Positions 46,303-55,327 of a DNA stretch of 64,000 nucleotides are shown in pieces (the stretch's first letter is position 1; the number at the start of each line of letters is the position of its first letter). Under the pieces are notes generated by a model. That model saw only the letters and a list, made by a program, of their open reading frames with translations. It did no database searches and was not told the DNA's origin. A program made the translations under genes and the position numbers. Source of the DNA: Streptococcus sp. CF8_St5-11 (lineage in GTDB: Bacteria; Bacillota; Bacilli; Lactobacillales; Streptococcaceae); contig NZ_JANCOJ010000002.1 of assembly GCF_024295625.1 (NCBI RefSeq), positions 434,001 through 498,000 of the forward strand. Reading direction: 5' to 3'.

Positions 46303-47226
46303 TTATAAATAAGATTGAAGCCCACTTGTATAGGCGATCTTGCCTGATTGAGAAACCAATAAGGTATCTATACCAGGAAGTGATTCAACAGTGTTGAGGA
46401 TAGAAGCAGGAGATTCCCCGAACAAGCGGGTAGTCCATATCTCCCCGTCTACGGATCGATCAGATATGATGGTGATACTGGCTAAGTCTGTCTCGACCGG
46501 ATAGCCCGTCGCGCTATCAAAGATGTGGTGAAACGACTGGCCGTCAACTTCTAAATGACGCTCGTAGATGCCAGAGGTGACAATAGATTTATCCTTGACA
46601 GAGAGGACCAGTAGGTGCTGACCTCTTTTTTCGACTGGATTTTGAATGCCAATCCGCCAAGGTTGCTGTTTGACGGGATGTTGACCGACAGTGAGGATAT
46701 TTCCTCCAAGATCGATCAAGGCATCTGTTACTCCCTGGCTCTTTAAAAAGGTCGCAATGCAGTCTGCACTATAGCCCTTAGCCAAGGCACCTAAATCGAT
46801 CTTCATTCCAGGACGTGTCAGAAAGACCGTATGGTTTTCTGGGTCGAGCTGAATTCGGTGAGGATCGATCATGGTCAGAGCTTGATTAATTTCCCCTTGC
46901 TGGGGACGTCTAGCATCTGAAAATCCAATTCGCCAGGTCTGTACAAGAGGACCAATGGCGATGTTTAAATGGCTGTTTTGAGCTTGACTATGCAAGGTTC
47001 CTAATGCAATCAGTTCAAAAAGATCTGGATGAACTTGGACAGGAGCAATACCAGCTTGGTAATTGACCTCCATGAGTTCAGAACTTGCATCATTGGCACT
47101 GAAGCGATGTTCGTAGGAGCGAAGAAGTTCAAAGCAGCGGGCTAAGAGTTCATTCGCTTGTGGGTGACAGATCGAAACAGTGATGGTCGTTCCCATCAAA
47201 CGTTCGGATCGACTACTTAGGTCCAC
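46303..47226 (-). CDS. apbE: FAD:protein FMN transferase, cytoplasmic type
   Basis: ApbE moves FMN from FAD onto a Ser/Thr in a flavinylation motif of target proteins. The 307-aa protein has the family segments MGTTITVSI, IGPLVQTWRIGF, KIDLGALAKGYSADCIATFL, ALIDLGGNILTVG, and HHIFDSATGYPVETDLASITII. There is no signal peptide or lipobox, so it should act in the cytoplasm. The start is taken as GTG at 47226 with AAAGGA upstream; GTG at 47253 is possible. It leads the operon with two flavin reductases, one of which has two candidate target motifs. Confidence 0.9.
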   Translation of the reverse strand: MDLSSRSERLMGTTITVSICHPQANELLARCFELLRSYEHRFSANDASSELMEVNYQAGIAPVQVHPDLFELIALGTLHSQAQNSHLNIAIGPLVQTWRIGFSDARRPQQGEINQALTMIDPHRIQLDPENHTVFLTRPGMKIDLGALAKGYSADCIATFLKSQGVTDALIDLGGNILTVGQHPVKQQPWRIGIQNPVEKRGQHLLVLSVKDKSIVTSGIYERHLEVDGQSFHHIFDSATGYPVETDLASITIISDRSVDGEIWTTRLFGESPASILNTVESLPGIDTLLVSQSGKIAYTSGLQSYL

Positions 47227-47261
47227 TAAAAATCTATCCTTTCCTATTTTCACTTACTTAC

Positions 47262-47290
47262 AGTATATCAAAAAGATATCGTTTTCACAA
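47262..47290 (-). promoter_or_regulatory. apbE operon promoter with cre-like site
   Basis: On the minus strand TTGTGA and TATACT have a 17-base spacer. TGAAAACGATATCT (47274-47287) matches TGWAANCGNTNWCA at 13 of 14 and overlaps the -35 and spacer, so CcpA would block the promoter. Confidence 0.6.
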
Positions 47291-47384
47291 TCATTTCAAG
47301 CATATTGTTTGACATTTTTTGAAACATGTGAAGTGGGATTTTCTGGAAAATTGAAAAAAAGATCACAAATTCTGAGCAAAATAA

Positions 47385-47414
47385 TTGTAACCGATATCAT
47401 TTTTATGATATACT
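47385..47414 (+). promoter_or_regulatory. nox promoter with cre site
   Basis: TTGTAA and TATACT have an 18-base spacer. TGTAACCGATATCA (47386-47399) matches TGWAANCGNTNWCA at all 14 positions and covers the -35, predicting repression by CcpA. Confidence 0.7.
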
Positions 47415-47450
47415 CAAGAAGTAAATTAAATTAAAGGTAGGATTTATTCT

Positions 47451-48827
47451 ATGAGTAAAATCGTTGTTGTAGGGGCTAACCATGCCGGAACAGCTTGTAT
47501 CAACACTATGTTAGATAATTTCGGAAATGAAAATGAAATTGTAGTTTTTGACCAAAACTCAAACATTTCATTCCTTGGATGTGGGATGGCGCTTTGGATC
47601 GGTGAACAAATCGATGGTCCTGAAGGTCTTTTCTACTCTGACAAAGAAAAATTGGAAGCAAAAGGTGCAAAAGTCTACATGAATTCACCTGTTCTTTCAA
47701 TTGACTATGACAACAAAGTGGTTACAGCGGAAGTTGATGGAAAAGAACATAAAGAATCATACGAAAAATTGATCTTTGCGACTGGATCAACACCAATCAT
47801 TCCTCCAATTAAAGGAGTTGAAATCGTACCTGGTAACCGCGAATTCAAAGCAACTCTTGAAAATCTTCAATTCGTTAAATTGTACCAAAACGCTGAAGAA
47901 GTGATCGAAAAATTGAAAGACAACAGCAAACACTTGAATCGTATCGCCGTCGTTGGTGGTGGTTACATCGGTGTTGAACTTGCTGAAGCTTTCGAACGTC
48001 TTGGTAAAGATGTTGTCTTGGTGGATATCGTGGACACTGTTTTGAATGGTTACTACGACAAAGACTTCACTGACATCATGGCGAAAAACTTGGAAGACCA
48101 CAACATCCGTTTGGCACTTGGACAAACTGTTCAAGCGGTTGAAGGAGATGGTAAGGTAGAACGCCTTGTAACCGATAAAGAAACCTTCGATGTAGATATG
48201 GTTATCTTGGCTGTTGGTTTCCGTCCTAATACAGCTCTTGCTGATGGTAAGATCGAACTCTTCCGCAACGGTGCCTTCCTTGTTGATAAGAAACAAGAAA
48301 CGTCACTTCCAGGTGTATACGCAGTTGGTGACTGTGCGACGATTTTCGATAACGCTCGTAACGAAATGAGCTACATCGCTCTTGCATCTAATGCGGTTCG
48401 TTCAGGTATTGTTGGTGCCTACAATGCGACTGGTCATGAATTAGAGGGAATCGGTGTTCAAGGTTCTAACGGTATTTCTATCTACGGCCTTCACATGGTT
48501 TCAACTGGTTTGACTCTTGAAAAAGCGAAAGCTGCAGGCTTCAATGCCACTGAAACTGGCTTCAACGACCTTCAAAAACCTGAATTTATCAAACACGATA
48601 ACTATGAAGTTGGTATCAAGATCGTCTATGATAAAGACACTCGTCAAATCCTTGGAGCTCAAATGGTATCACGTGATAGTGCCATCTCAATGGCTATCCA
48701 CATGTTCTCACTTGCGATTCAAGAACACGTTACGATTGATAAATTGGCCTTGACTGACTTATTCTTCTTGCCACACTTCAACAAACCATACAACTACATT
48801 ACAATGGCAGCTTTAACTGCTGAATAA
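47451..48827 (+). CDS. nox: NADH oxidase (water-forming)
   Basis: Nox reduces O2 to water with NADH, regenerating NAD+ and removing oxygen. The 458-aa flavoprotein has the FAD motif [16 protein letters not shown], the redox-active Cys44 in [13 protein letters not shown], the NADH motif [17 protein letters not shown], and the FAD end YAVGDCATI. Codon use is highly biased, a sign of strong expression. It is divergent from the apbE operon and has a cre over its -35; it links to ldh, rex and the flavin genes in NADH balance. Confidence 0.95.
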   Translation: MSKIVVVGANHAGTACINTMLDNFGNENEIVVFDQNSNISFLGCGMALWIGEQIDGPEGLFYSDKEKLEAKGAKVYMNSPVLSIDYDNKVVTAEVDGKEHKESYEKLIFATGSTPIIPPIKGVEIVPGNREFKATLENLQFVKLYQNAEEVIEKLKDNSKHLNRIAVVGGGYIGVELAEAFERLGKDVVLVDIVDTVLNGYYDKDFTDIMAKNLEDHNIRLALGQTVQAVEGDGKVERLVTDKETFDVDMVILAVGFRPNTALADGKIELFRNGAFLVDKKQETSLPGVYAVGDCATIFDNARNEMSYIALASNAVRSGIVGAYNATGHELEGIGVQGSNGISIYGLHMVSTGLTLEKAKAAGFNATETGFNDLQKPEFIKHDNYEVGIKIVYDKDTRQILGAQMVSRDSAISMAIHMFSLAIQEHVTIDKLALTDLFFLPHFNKPYNYITMAALTAE

Positions 48828-48837
48828 TGAATAATTG

Positions 48838-48872
48838 AAAAACAAAGCTAGCGGTGCTAGTTTTGTTTTTTT
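48838..48872 (+). terminator. nox terminator
   Basis: AAAACAAAGCTAG and CTAGTTTTGTTTT pair around a short GC-rich loop, followed by T residues. Confidence 0.85.
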
Positions 48873-48945
48873 CTGATTTTCCATGTATTCAGAGGCAGTG
48901 AAATAAGGTATAATGAATAGGATAAGAGTTTGAAGGAGTTAGGGA

Positions 48946-50490
48946 ATGTCTGCTAAAGAAGAAGCCTTAAAAAAGGAATTTCATTTTGCCTCTAGTTCAA
49001 TTGTGGCCCATATTGTCAGAGGTGTTCTGGTTGGGATCGTTGTGGGCTGCATCGTCTCAAGTTTTCGTTTTTTGATCGAACATATTTTTCATTTTGTTCA
49101 AGGCGTTTACAAGGAGATGTCTGGTCAACCACTTTATTTGCTGGCGATGCTGTTGGGGTATGGGGTGATCGTACTGATTGCTGGCCGACTTATTCGCACC
49201 AATCGGGATATCAAAGGATCAGGAATTCCGCAAGTCGAAGCAGAGCTTAAGGGCCTATTGGCGGTAAGCTGGTGGGATACCCTGTGGAAGAAGTATATTC
49301 TAGGAGTCTTGGCCATCGGAAGTGGTTTAATGCTTGGTCGTGAAGGTCCTAGTATTCAATTAGGGGCAATGGGTGGAAAAGGAGTGGCCCATCATTTGAA
49401 GGTCAGTCCGGTTGAGGAGCGGTCTTTGATTGCAAGTGGGGCTGCCGCTGGTCTTGCCGCTGCCTTTAATGCACCTATAGCGGGGCTCTTATTTGTGGTT
49501 GAAGAGGTCTACCATCATTTTTCACGTTTCTTTTGGATTTCAACCTTGGCTGCTAGTTTGACTGCTAATTTTATTTCACTCAATGTCTTTGGTCAAACAC
49601 CAGTGCTTCATATGCCACAAAATATTCCACCTCTCCATCTGTCTCAGTACTGGATTTATCTTTTTCTTGGAGTCTTTTTAGGGGCAGCGGGTTATGTCTA
49701 CGAAATAGTGGTTCTCAATATCGGCCGACTCTATCGTTTGCTAGAGAAGATTTTCCATGTTCCTTCTCATTATTCTTCCTTATTTTCCTTTATCTTGATT
49801 CTTCCAATCGGCTATTTTCTTCCTCAAATTCTTGGTGGTGGGAACCAATTGGTCTTGGATTTAGCTCGAGTACCGTATCCAGTGCTGACCATCCTTCTCT
49901 ATTTTGTGATCCGTTTCATCTGGAGTATGTTGAGCTATGGTAGTGGCCTGCCTGGAGGAATCTTCCTGCCCATACTAGCATTAGGATCTCTTTTAGGAGC
50001 CATCGTTGGAACCTTCCTCCAAAACATTGGCTTTATCTCTCAAAATCAGCTGCCTCTCTTCATTATTTTAGGCATGAGTGGGTATTTTGGGGCTATTTCA
50101 AAAGCGCCATTAACGGCTATGATCTTAGTGACAGAGATGGTCGGTGATATTCGCAGTTTAATGCCCGTAGGCATGGTGACCTTGCTAGCATATATGATCA
50201 TGGATCTCTTCCATGGAGCGCCAGTCTATGAAGCCATGCTCGAGCAATTGTTGCCGGATAAGGCGCAAGAAGAAGGAGAGTTGACTTTAATTGAGATCCC
50301 TGTATCAGAAAAGATTGCAGGAAAACAAGTTCATGAACTGCACCTCCCTCAAGATATCTTGATCACCACGCAAATGCGAAGCGGGAAGAGTTATACGGTC
50401 AATGGTGCAACCCGCTTGTATCTTGGAGATAGCATCTTTGTGGTGGTTAAAGAATCTGAAATCGGACGGGTCAAGGATATTCTTTTGTAA
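48946..50490 (+). CDS. clcA: ClC family chloride channel/transporter with RCK_C domain
   Basis: A 514-aa ClC protein: GSGIPQVE, the gating-glutamate motif GREGPSIQLG, and GLPGGIFLPILALGS of the family are present in the first 400 residues, with about ten helices. The last 85 residues are a TrkA-C/RCK_C-like cytoplasmic domain (LIEIPVSEKIAGKQVHEL...IFVVVKESEIG). The Glu in GREGP suggests a Cl-/H+ exchanger rather than a channel. AAGGAG precedes the ATG, with TATAAT at 48909-48914. Confidence 0.9.
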   Translation: MSAKEEALKKEFHFASSSIVAHIVRGVLVGIVVGCIVSSFRFLIEHIFHFVQGVYKEMSGQPLYLLAMLLGYGVIVLIAGRLIRTNRDIKGSGIPQVEAELKGLLAVSWWDTLWKKYILGVLAIGSGLMLGREGPSIQLGAMGGKGVAHHLKVSPVEERSLIASGAAAGLAAAFNAPIAGLLFVVEEVYHHFSRFFWISTLAASLTANFISLNVFGQTPVLHMPQNIPPLHLSQYWIYLFLGVFLGAAGYVYEIVVLNIGRLYRLLEKIFHVPSHYSSLFSFILILPIGYFLPQILGGGNQLVLDLARVPYPVLTILLYFVIRFIWSMLSYGSGLPGGIFLPILALGSLLGAIVGTFLQNIGFISQNQLPLFIILGMSGYFGAISKAPLTAMILVTEMVGDIRSLMPVGMVTLLAYMIMDLFHGAPVYEAMLEQLLPDKAQEEGELTLIEIPVSEKIAGKQVHELHLPQDILITTQMRSGKSYTVNGATRLYLGDSIFVVVKESEIGRVKDILL

Positions 50491-50524
50491 AAGACAGATT
50501 CTCAGAAAAGCTTTTCTATTATTA

Positions 50525-50539
50525 AATTTTCAGACAATT
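50525..50539. promoter_or_regulatory. Putative CodY box upstream of efeO
   Basis: AATTTTCAGACAATT matches the CodY consensus at 14 of 15 positions. It ends one base before the -35 of the efe operon. Confidence 0.6.
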
Positions 50540-50540
50540 A

Positions 50541-50569
50541 TTGAAAAATGAGAAAATATCTGGTAGAAT
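50541..50569 (+). promoter_or_regulatory. efe operon promoter
   Basis: TTGAAA and TAGAAT with a 17-base spacer, 31 bases before the efeO ATG. Confidence 0.75.
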
Positions 50570-50600
50570 AAGGGCAAGAACAAATGAGGAGAAGTCTTTC

Positions 50601-51473
50601 ATGAAAAAATATAGTCTACTCTTATTGAGTGTTGCTCTTTTAGCAGGGTGTGCAAATTCTACTAGCAAACAGTCGAATCAAAAGACGCAAACCAGCTCAA
50701 CGGTGCAGTTGTCGAAGGATGACCAGAAGACCTTGGACAATGCGACAGCTGAATACAAAGACTTTGTTGAAATGCAAATTGACCAATTGCTCAAGGATAC
50801 AGAAGGATTCCGAGCTACCCTAAAAGACGGTAATTTAGAAGAAGCTAAAAAGCAATACCCCTTGATCCGTATGGCCTATGAACGTTCCGAACCGATTGCT
50901 GAAACCTTCGGGGAATCAGATGTCAAGATCGACTACCGTTTGGTGGATTATGTGGATGAAAATAAATCAGAAGATGGCTGGTCAGGTTTCCACCGGATTG
51001 AGCGTATCCTTTGGGAAAACAATACTACAGATGGAACAGACAAATACGCTGACCAACTGGTGAACGATATTAAGGAGTTGAAAGCTAAAATTGCTACAGT
51101 AGAAGTAACACCGGATATCATGTTGACCGGAGCTGTTGATTTGCTCAATGAAGTGGCAACGCAAAAGATTACAGGTGAAGAAGAAGTCTTCTCTCATACA
51201 GATCTTTACGACTTCCGCGCCAATATTGAAGGGGCTGAAAAGATCTTCTCTCTCTTTAAACCTTTGATTGAGAAAAAAGATTCTAAATTGGTTAAAACCT
51301 TGGAAGCAGAATTCAAAAATGTCAATGCTCTATTGGACAAACACATGACAGATGATTCAAACTATAAGTCTTACACAGACTTATCCAAGGAAGATACCAA
51401 GGAATTGGCAGAAGCTGTGACCAAACTTGGTGAACCTTTGTCTCAAATGGGTGTGATTTTAGATGGGAAATAA
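50601..51473 (+). CDS. efeO: EfeO-like iron-uptake lipoprotein (imelysin/M75 domain)
   Basis: EfeO binds iron outside the cell for the EfeUOB system. The 290-aa protein is a lipoprotein: signal MKKYSLLLLSVALLAGC with Cys17 as lipid site, then an M75 imelysin-like domain with the HxxE motif in FHRIERILWE. The ATG at 50601 follows GAGGAG; the upstream frame is not coding. It is the first gene of the efeO-efeB-efeU-tatC-tatA operon, six bases before efeB. Confidence 0.93.
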   Translation: MKKYSLLLLSVALLAGCANSTSKQSNQKTQTSSTVQLSKDDQKTLDNATAEYKDFVEMQIDQLLKDTEGFRATLKDGNLEEAKKQYPLIRMAYERSEPIAETFGESDVKIDYRLVDYVDENKSEDGWSGFHRIERILWENNTTDGTDKYADQLVNDIKELKAKIATVEVTPDIMLTGAVDLLNEVATQKITGEEEVFSHTDLYDFRANIEGAEKIFSLFKPLIEKKDSKLVKTLEAEFKNVNALLDKHMTDDSNYKSYTDLSKEDTKELAEAVTKLGEPLSQMGVILDGK

Positions 51474-51478
51474 GAAAA

Positions 51479-52684
51479 ATGGCTGACGAAAAATTTTTAG
51501 ATAAAAAAATGGACCGTCGTGAATTTCTTAAAAAAGCAGGTATTGGAGGGGCTGGTCTAGCGCTGGGCCTCTCTGGTGCATCTGCTTTTTTCGCTAATCA
51601 AGACAGTTCCAGCAAAAAAGCTTATGATGGGGATGAAGACATCTCCTTTTATGGCAAGCACCAAGCAGGGATTACGACTCCTATGCAGAAGGCTTGCTAC
51701 TTGGTGGTATTAGACCTTCACACGACGGACAAAAAAGAAATCATCCAGCTTTTTAAAGACTGGACCGACTATAGTAGTAAATTAGTCGAAGGAGAATTGG
51801 TCAAAAAAGATGGCGCCAATGCCCTCTTGCCTCCAACAGATACAGGTGAAACAGTAGGACTCAATCCCTATCGCTTGAGCCTGACTTTTGGGGTATCGGC
51901 TTCCTTTCTAAAGAAACTAGGCTTGGAGTCCAAACGTCCGAAACTCTTTCGTGATTTACCCCCATTTCCAAAGGAGCAGTTGCAGGACAAATATACTGGT
52001 GGCGATATCGTCATTCAGGCCTGTGCAGACGATGAGCAAGTAGCCTTTCATGCGGTGCGAAATCTGATTCGTAAGGGTCGTAATACCATTACCATGAAGT
52101 GGAGCAAATCAGGATTTGCAGCTATTGGTGACCGAAAAGAAACGCCACGCAACCTCTTTGGTTTCAAGGATGGAACAGCAAATGTCACGACTGAGAAGGA
52201 TTTTGACAAGGTCGTCTGGACTGACAGCAAGGACTGGATGAAGGGTGGTTCCTATATGGCTCTTCGCCTAGTGCAAATGCACTTGGAAACTTGGGATCGA
52301 ACCAATTTGCAGGAACAGGAAAATACCTTTGGTCGCTACAAGGAGTCCGGTGCTCCCTTTGGTAAAACCAACGAATTTGATGAAGTAGATTTATCTAAAC
52401 TACCAGTTGATTCACATGTCCGTTTGGCCAAAGAAGTCGATCGACCGATTTTACGCCGGTCATATTCCTATTCGGATGGCATCAATGAACAAACCGGGCA
52501 ATTTGATGCAGGCTTGATCTTTATCGCCTTTCAAAAGGACCCGAACAGCTTTGTCAAAATCCAAACCAACTTGGGCGCAGTAGACAAAATGAACGAGTAT
52601 ATCACTCATATCGGAAGTGGACTCTTTGCTTGCTTTGCAGGCGTTGAGAAAGGAGGGTATCTTGGTCAAGCACTCTTTGAATAA
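51479..52684 (+). CDS. efeB: Dyp-type peroxidase EfeB with Tat signal
   Basis: A haem peroxidase of the iron-uptake system. The 401-aa protein begins with a twin-arginine signal MDRREFLKKAGIGGAGLALG (Arg13, Arg14), then the Dyp core with GFKDGTAN (catalytic Asp) and the haem-ligand His region DSHVRLA. Tat export of a folded haem protein fits the tatC and tatA genes downstream. It starts at ATG 51479, or perhaps the ATG at 51509. The EfeU gene overlaps its end by 23 bases. Confidence 0.93.
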   Translation: MADEKFLDKKMDRREFLKKAGIGGAGLALGLSGASAFFANQDSSSKKAYDGDEDISFYGKHQAGITTPMQKACYLVVLDLHTTDKKEIIQLFKDWTDYSSKLVEGELVKKDGANALLPPTDTGETVGLNPYRLSLTFGVSASFLKKLGLESKRPKLFRDLPPFPKEQLQDKYTGGDIVIQACADDEQVAFHAVRNLIRKGRNTITMKWSKSGFAAIGDRKETPRNLFGFKDGTANVTTEKDFDKVVWTDSKDWMKGGSYMALRLVQMHLETWDRTNLQEQENTFGRYKESGAPFGKTNEFDEVDLSKLPVDSHVRLAKEVDRPILRRSYSYSDGINEQTGQFDAGLIFIAFQKDPNSFVKIQTNLGAVDKMNEYITHIGSGLFACFAGVEKGGYLGQALFE

Positions 52685-54347
52685 ACTCTTGATCCTCTTC
52701 GGCCTTCTTGCCTTGTTCTGGACTCATCCAGTGGCTGCGGACTCTTATAGCGATCTCTTTATCAAGATCACGGATGCAACAACCGCTGTACAAAATAAGG
52801 ACCAGAAAAAGGCCAAGGCATTAATCGCTGAGATTCAGGCTGATTTTGAATCCAAAGATCACCATGATTCCAAGGCAGGGAAAAAAGTTAACCAAGCCCT
52901 GGCTATAAAAGGGGAGGTAACCAAAGACGATCTTACCAAGATCTCATCAGCCTTGCTGGCTTTTGAAAAAGAGCAAAATCCGGTCGATTTAGAGGCGGAA
53001 AAAGACAAACTCGTGAGTCGGCTCGCACCTTATTTTAAGAACCTACAAGAGGCCATTACAGCTAAGGATCTGGATAAAACCCGTCAAACCTATGCTGATC
53101 TCAATAACACCTGGACGCGAAACGAAGCGGTGGTAAGAGATCACAGCACAGCCTACTATGGCAAAATCGAGACGGCCATTTCGCTCTTGCGCAGTAGTAT
53201 TGAAACAGAGCCTACTGATTTCACTAACATCCAGTCCTCTTATAATGACCTCAAAAATGGGATTGATGCCTTTGTAAAAGGAGAAGCCATTAGCAGTGCC
53301 AGTACGGATTTGACGTTGAAAGATGGGATCAAGCTTTTGGAGAAGGCGCAAAGCCAATTTCAATCCGGCGACGATAAATCTGCTGCAGCGACTATGAAGC
53401 AGTTCATCACGATCTGGCCAACTATCGAAGGGGATGTTAGCACGACCAATCCCAGTCTCTACACGCGCGTAGAGAGCGAATCCCCGGTTATTATGGTCAA
53501 GGGGAAAGAAAAGGCCTATCAAGAGAAATTACAAGCCTTGATCAAGGACCTGTCTACGATCGATACGACAGCTTCTTACAACGCTTTTGATGCCATGTTG
53601 ATTCTATTGCGTGAAGGAGTAGAAGCCCTTCTGATCGTCATGGCACTTGTGACGACCCTTAAGGCCGCTAAGATGAGGAAAGGCCTCAAATGGGTTTACG
53701 GTGGAGCTATTGCTGGTGTTCTTGCCAGTGCAGCGATCGCTCTTGTTTTGCAAGTAGCTTTTCCAGCCGTTACTTCGGGGTCTAACCGGGAAATCATTGA
53801 AGGTGGCGTTGGGATTTTCGCTGTAGTCATGATGATTCTCATCGGAATTTGGCTCCACAGCAAGTCCTCTGTCAAACAGTGGAATGCCTTTATGGACCGT
53901 CAAATGAAGACCGTAACGGCTACAGGAAGCTTTGTGTCGATGTTTGCTCTCAGTTTCTTAGCAGTCTTTCGTGAAGGGGCTGAGACTATTCTCTTCTATG
54001 TCGGGATCATTCCGCGGATTACAACCGCGAATTTCTTACTGGGAATAGGGTTTGCCATAGCCGTTCTCATCATCATTGCAGTGGCCATGACCAAGGCCAG
54101 TCAAGCTATCCAACCTCATCGAATCTTTTTCATTCTGACGTGGTTGATTTACGCTTTGGCCTTCAAGATGCTCGGTGTCAGCATCCACGCCCTGCAGTTG
54201 ACCAATATCCTACCTAGCCATTTGGTCAATGGACTTCCAACCATCGATTGGGCGGGCATCTATCCAAGCTGGGAAGTTCTTCTTCCTCAGTTAATGTTTG
54301 TGGCTCTGATCGCCCTCATCACGGTGAGACAACATGGCAAAGAGTAG
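52662..54347 (+). CDS. efeU: Ferrous iron permease EfeU (FTR1 family) with long extracellular domain
   Basis: An FTR1-type iron permease. The 561-aa protein has a signal peptide, an extracellular helical part of about 290 residues, and a C-terminal 7-helix permease with the REGVEALL and REGAETILFY iron motifs (RExxE). The start is TTG at 52662, five bases after AGGAGG, overlapping efeB; the upstream frame lies within efeB. Typical EfeU has only the permease part; the extension may bind iron as EfeO does. tatC overlaps its end by 14 bases. Confidence 0.9.
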   Translation: MVKHSLNKLLILFGLLALFWTHPVAADSYSDLFIKITDATTAVQNKDQKKAKALIAEIQADFESKDHHDSKAGKKVNQALAIKGEVTKDDLTKISSALLAFEKEQNPVDLEAEKDKLVSRLAPYFKNLQEAITAKDLDKTRQTYADLNNTWTRNEAVVRDHSTAYYGKIETAISLLRSSIETEPTDFTNIQSSYNDLKNGIDAFVKGEAISSASTDLTLKDGIKLLEKAQSQFQSGDDKSAAATMKQFITIWPTIEGDVSTTNPSLYTRVESESPVIMVKGKEKAYQEKLQALIKDLSTIDTTASYNAFDAMLILLREGVEALLIVMALVTTLKAAKMRKGLKWVYGGAIAGVLASAAIALVLQVAFPAVTSGSNREIIEGGVGIFAVVMMILIGIWLHSKSSVKQWNAFMDRQMKTVTATGSFVSMFALSFLAVFREGAETILFYVGIIPRITTANFLLGIGFAIAVLIIIAVAMTKASQAIQPHRIFFILTWLIYALAFKMLGVSIHALQLTNILPSHLVNGLPTIDWAGIYPSWEVLLPQLMFVALIALITVRQHGKE

Positions 54348-55053
54348 AGCAGATGAAATGACCATTGTTGAGCACTTGGTCGAATTTCGAAAACGATTGA
54401 TCGCAGTGGTCTTATGTTATATTATCGTCTTCATCGTAGCCTTTGTATTTGGAGGAGAGCTCTACCAAGCTTTGACGGCTAGCCTCCATCAAAAACTGCT
54501 GGTACTGGGGCCAAATGATATCCTATGGATCTATGTATCGCTGGCCAATCTCACAGCCTTTAGCCTGACCTTACCCTTTATTGTCTACCAGATTTGGCAA
54601 TTTGTAAGGCCGGCTCTGAAGGAGAAGGAGGCGCGTGCAGTCTTTGCTTATATCCCAGCTAGCTTTATTTGCTTTGTGCTGGGACTTGCATTTGGTTATT
54701 TCTTTGTCAATCCAGCTATTTTAGAGGTCTTGATGCGTTTAGGAGAAGGGCTGTTTGATACCCAATTGACGGCACAAAATTATTTAACCTTCTTATGGCA
54801 CACCACCTTGCCTTTAGGGGTTTTGTTCGAGTTACCAGTTTTGGTCGCTTTTCTGACCTCGATTGGTCTCTTGACACCACTGTTTTTAATAACCTACCGA
54901 CGATATGCTTACTTTGTCCTGCTGGTCTTAGCCGTCGTGCTAACCCCTGCAGACTTTATCAGTGACTTGGCCATGACACTCCCTTTGATCCTCTTATTTG
55001 AAGTCAGTGTCGCCATCAGTAAAGTCATCTATTCAAGAAAAAGGAGAAACTAA
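54334..55053 (+). CDS. tatC: Sec-independent protein translocase TatC
   Basis: TatC recognises twin-arginine signals. The 239-aa protein has six helices with the family motifs EHLVEFRKRLI near the N-terminus and PFIVYQIWQFVRPALKEKE. It overlaps both efeU (14 bases) and tatA (one base), so it is translationally linked to the efe genes. Its likely client is EfeB. Confidence 0.95.
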   Translation: MAKSRADEMTIVEHLVEFRKRLIAVVLCYIIVFIVAFVFGGELYQALTASLHQKLLVLGPNDILWIYVSLANLTAFSLTLPFIVYQIWQFVRPALKEKEARAVFAYIPASFICFVLGLAFGYFFVNPAILEVLMRLGEGLFDTQLTAQNYLTFLWHTTLPLGVLFELPVLVAFLTSIGLLTPLFLITYRRYAYFVLLVLAVVLTPADFISDLAMTLPLILLFEVSVAISKVIYSRKRRN

Positions 55054-55241
55054 TGGGAATTTTACGTGATATTGGAGCACCAGGATTGATCATCATCATC
55101 CTAGGAGCCCTCTTGATTTTTGGACCAAAACGCCTACCAGAATTGGGCCAGTCCATCGGCAAAATGTTTGCTGAATTTAAGACAGCTGTCAATAAAGGCA
55201 GTGAAGAAGCCGATCAAGACACCAAAGAAGAAAAAGAATAA
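55053..55241 (+). CDS. tatA: Sec-independent protein translocase TatA
   Basis: A 62-aa protein with one N-terminal helix, then an amphipathic helix with FGPKRLPELGQSIGKMFAEFK, the TatA signature, and an acidic tail. There is no separate tatB, as in minimal Gram-positive Tat systems. It closes the efeO-tatA operon. Confidence 0.95.
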   Translation: MGILRDIGAPGLIIIILGALLIFGPKRLPELGQSIGKMFAEFKTAVNKGSEEADQDTKEEKE

Positions 55242-55263
55242 TCAGACAATTTTCAAAATTCTA

Positions 55264-55292
55264 TTGAGTTCGATTGCATAAAAAGGTATAAT
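55264..55292 (+). promoter_or_regulatory. Promoter of the 36-codon ORF
   Basis: TTGAGT and TATAAT with a 17-base spacer, 36 bases before the ATG at 55328. Confidence 0.75.
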
Positions 55293-55327
55293 AAGACAAG
55301 TACTTGCAATCGACGAAGGAGGAAACC

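Noticed and set aside
47344..47361. ATTTTCTGGAAAAT upstream of nox as CodY box
   Set aside because: The centre has one extra base compared with the consensus and the site is far from the promoter.
55248..55260. AATTTTCAAAATT upstream of the 36-codon gene as CodY box
   Set aside because: Palindromic, but two bases short in the centre, so it does not fit the CodY spacing.
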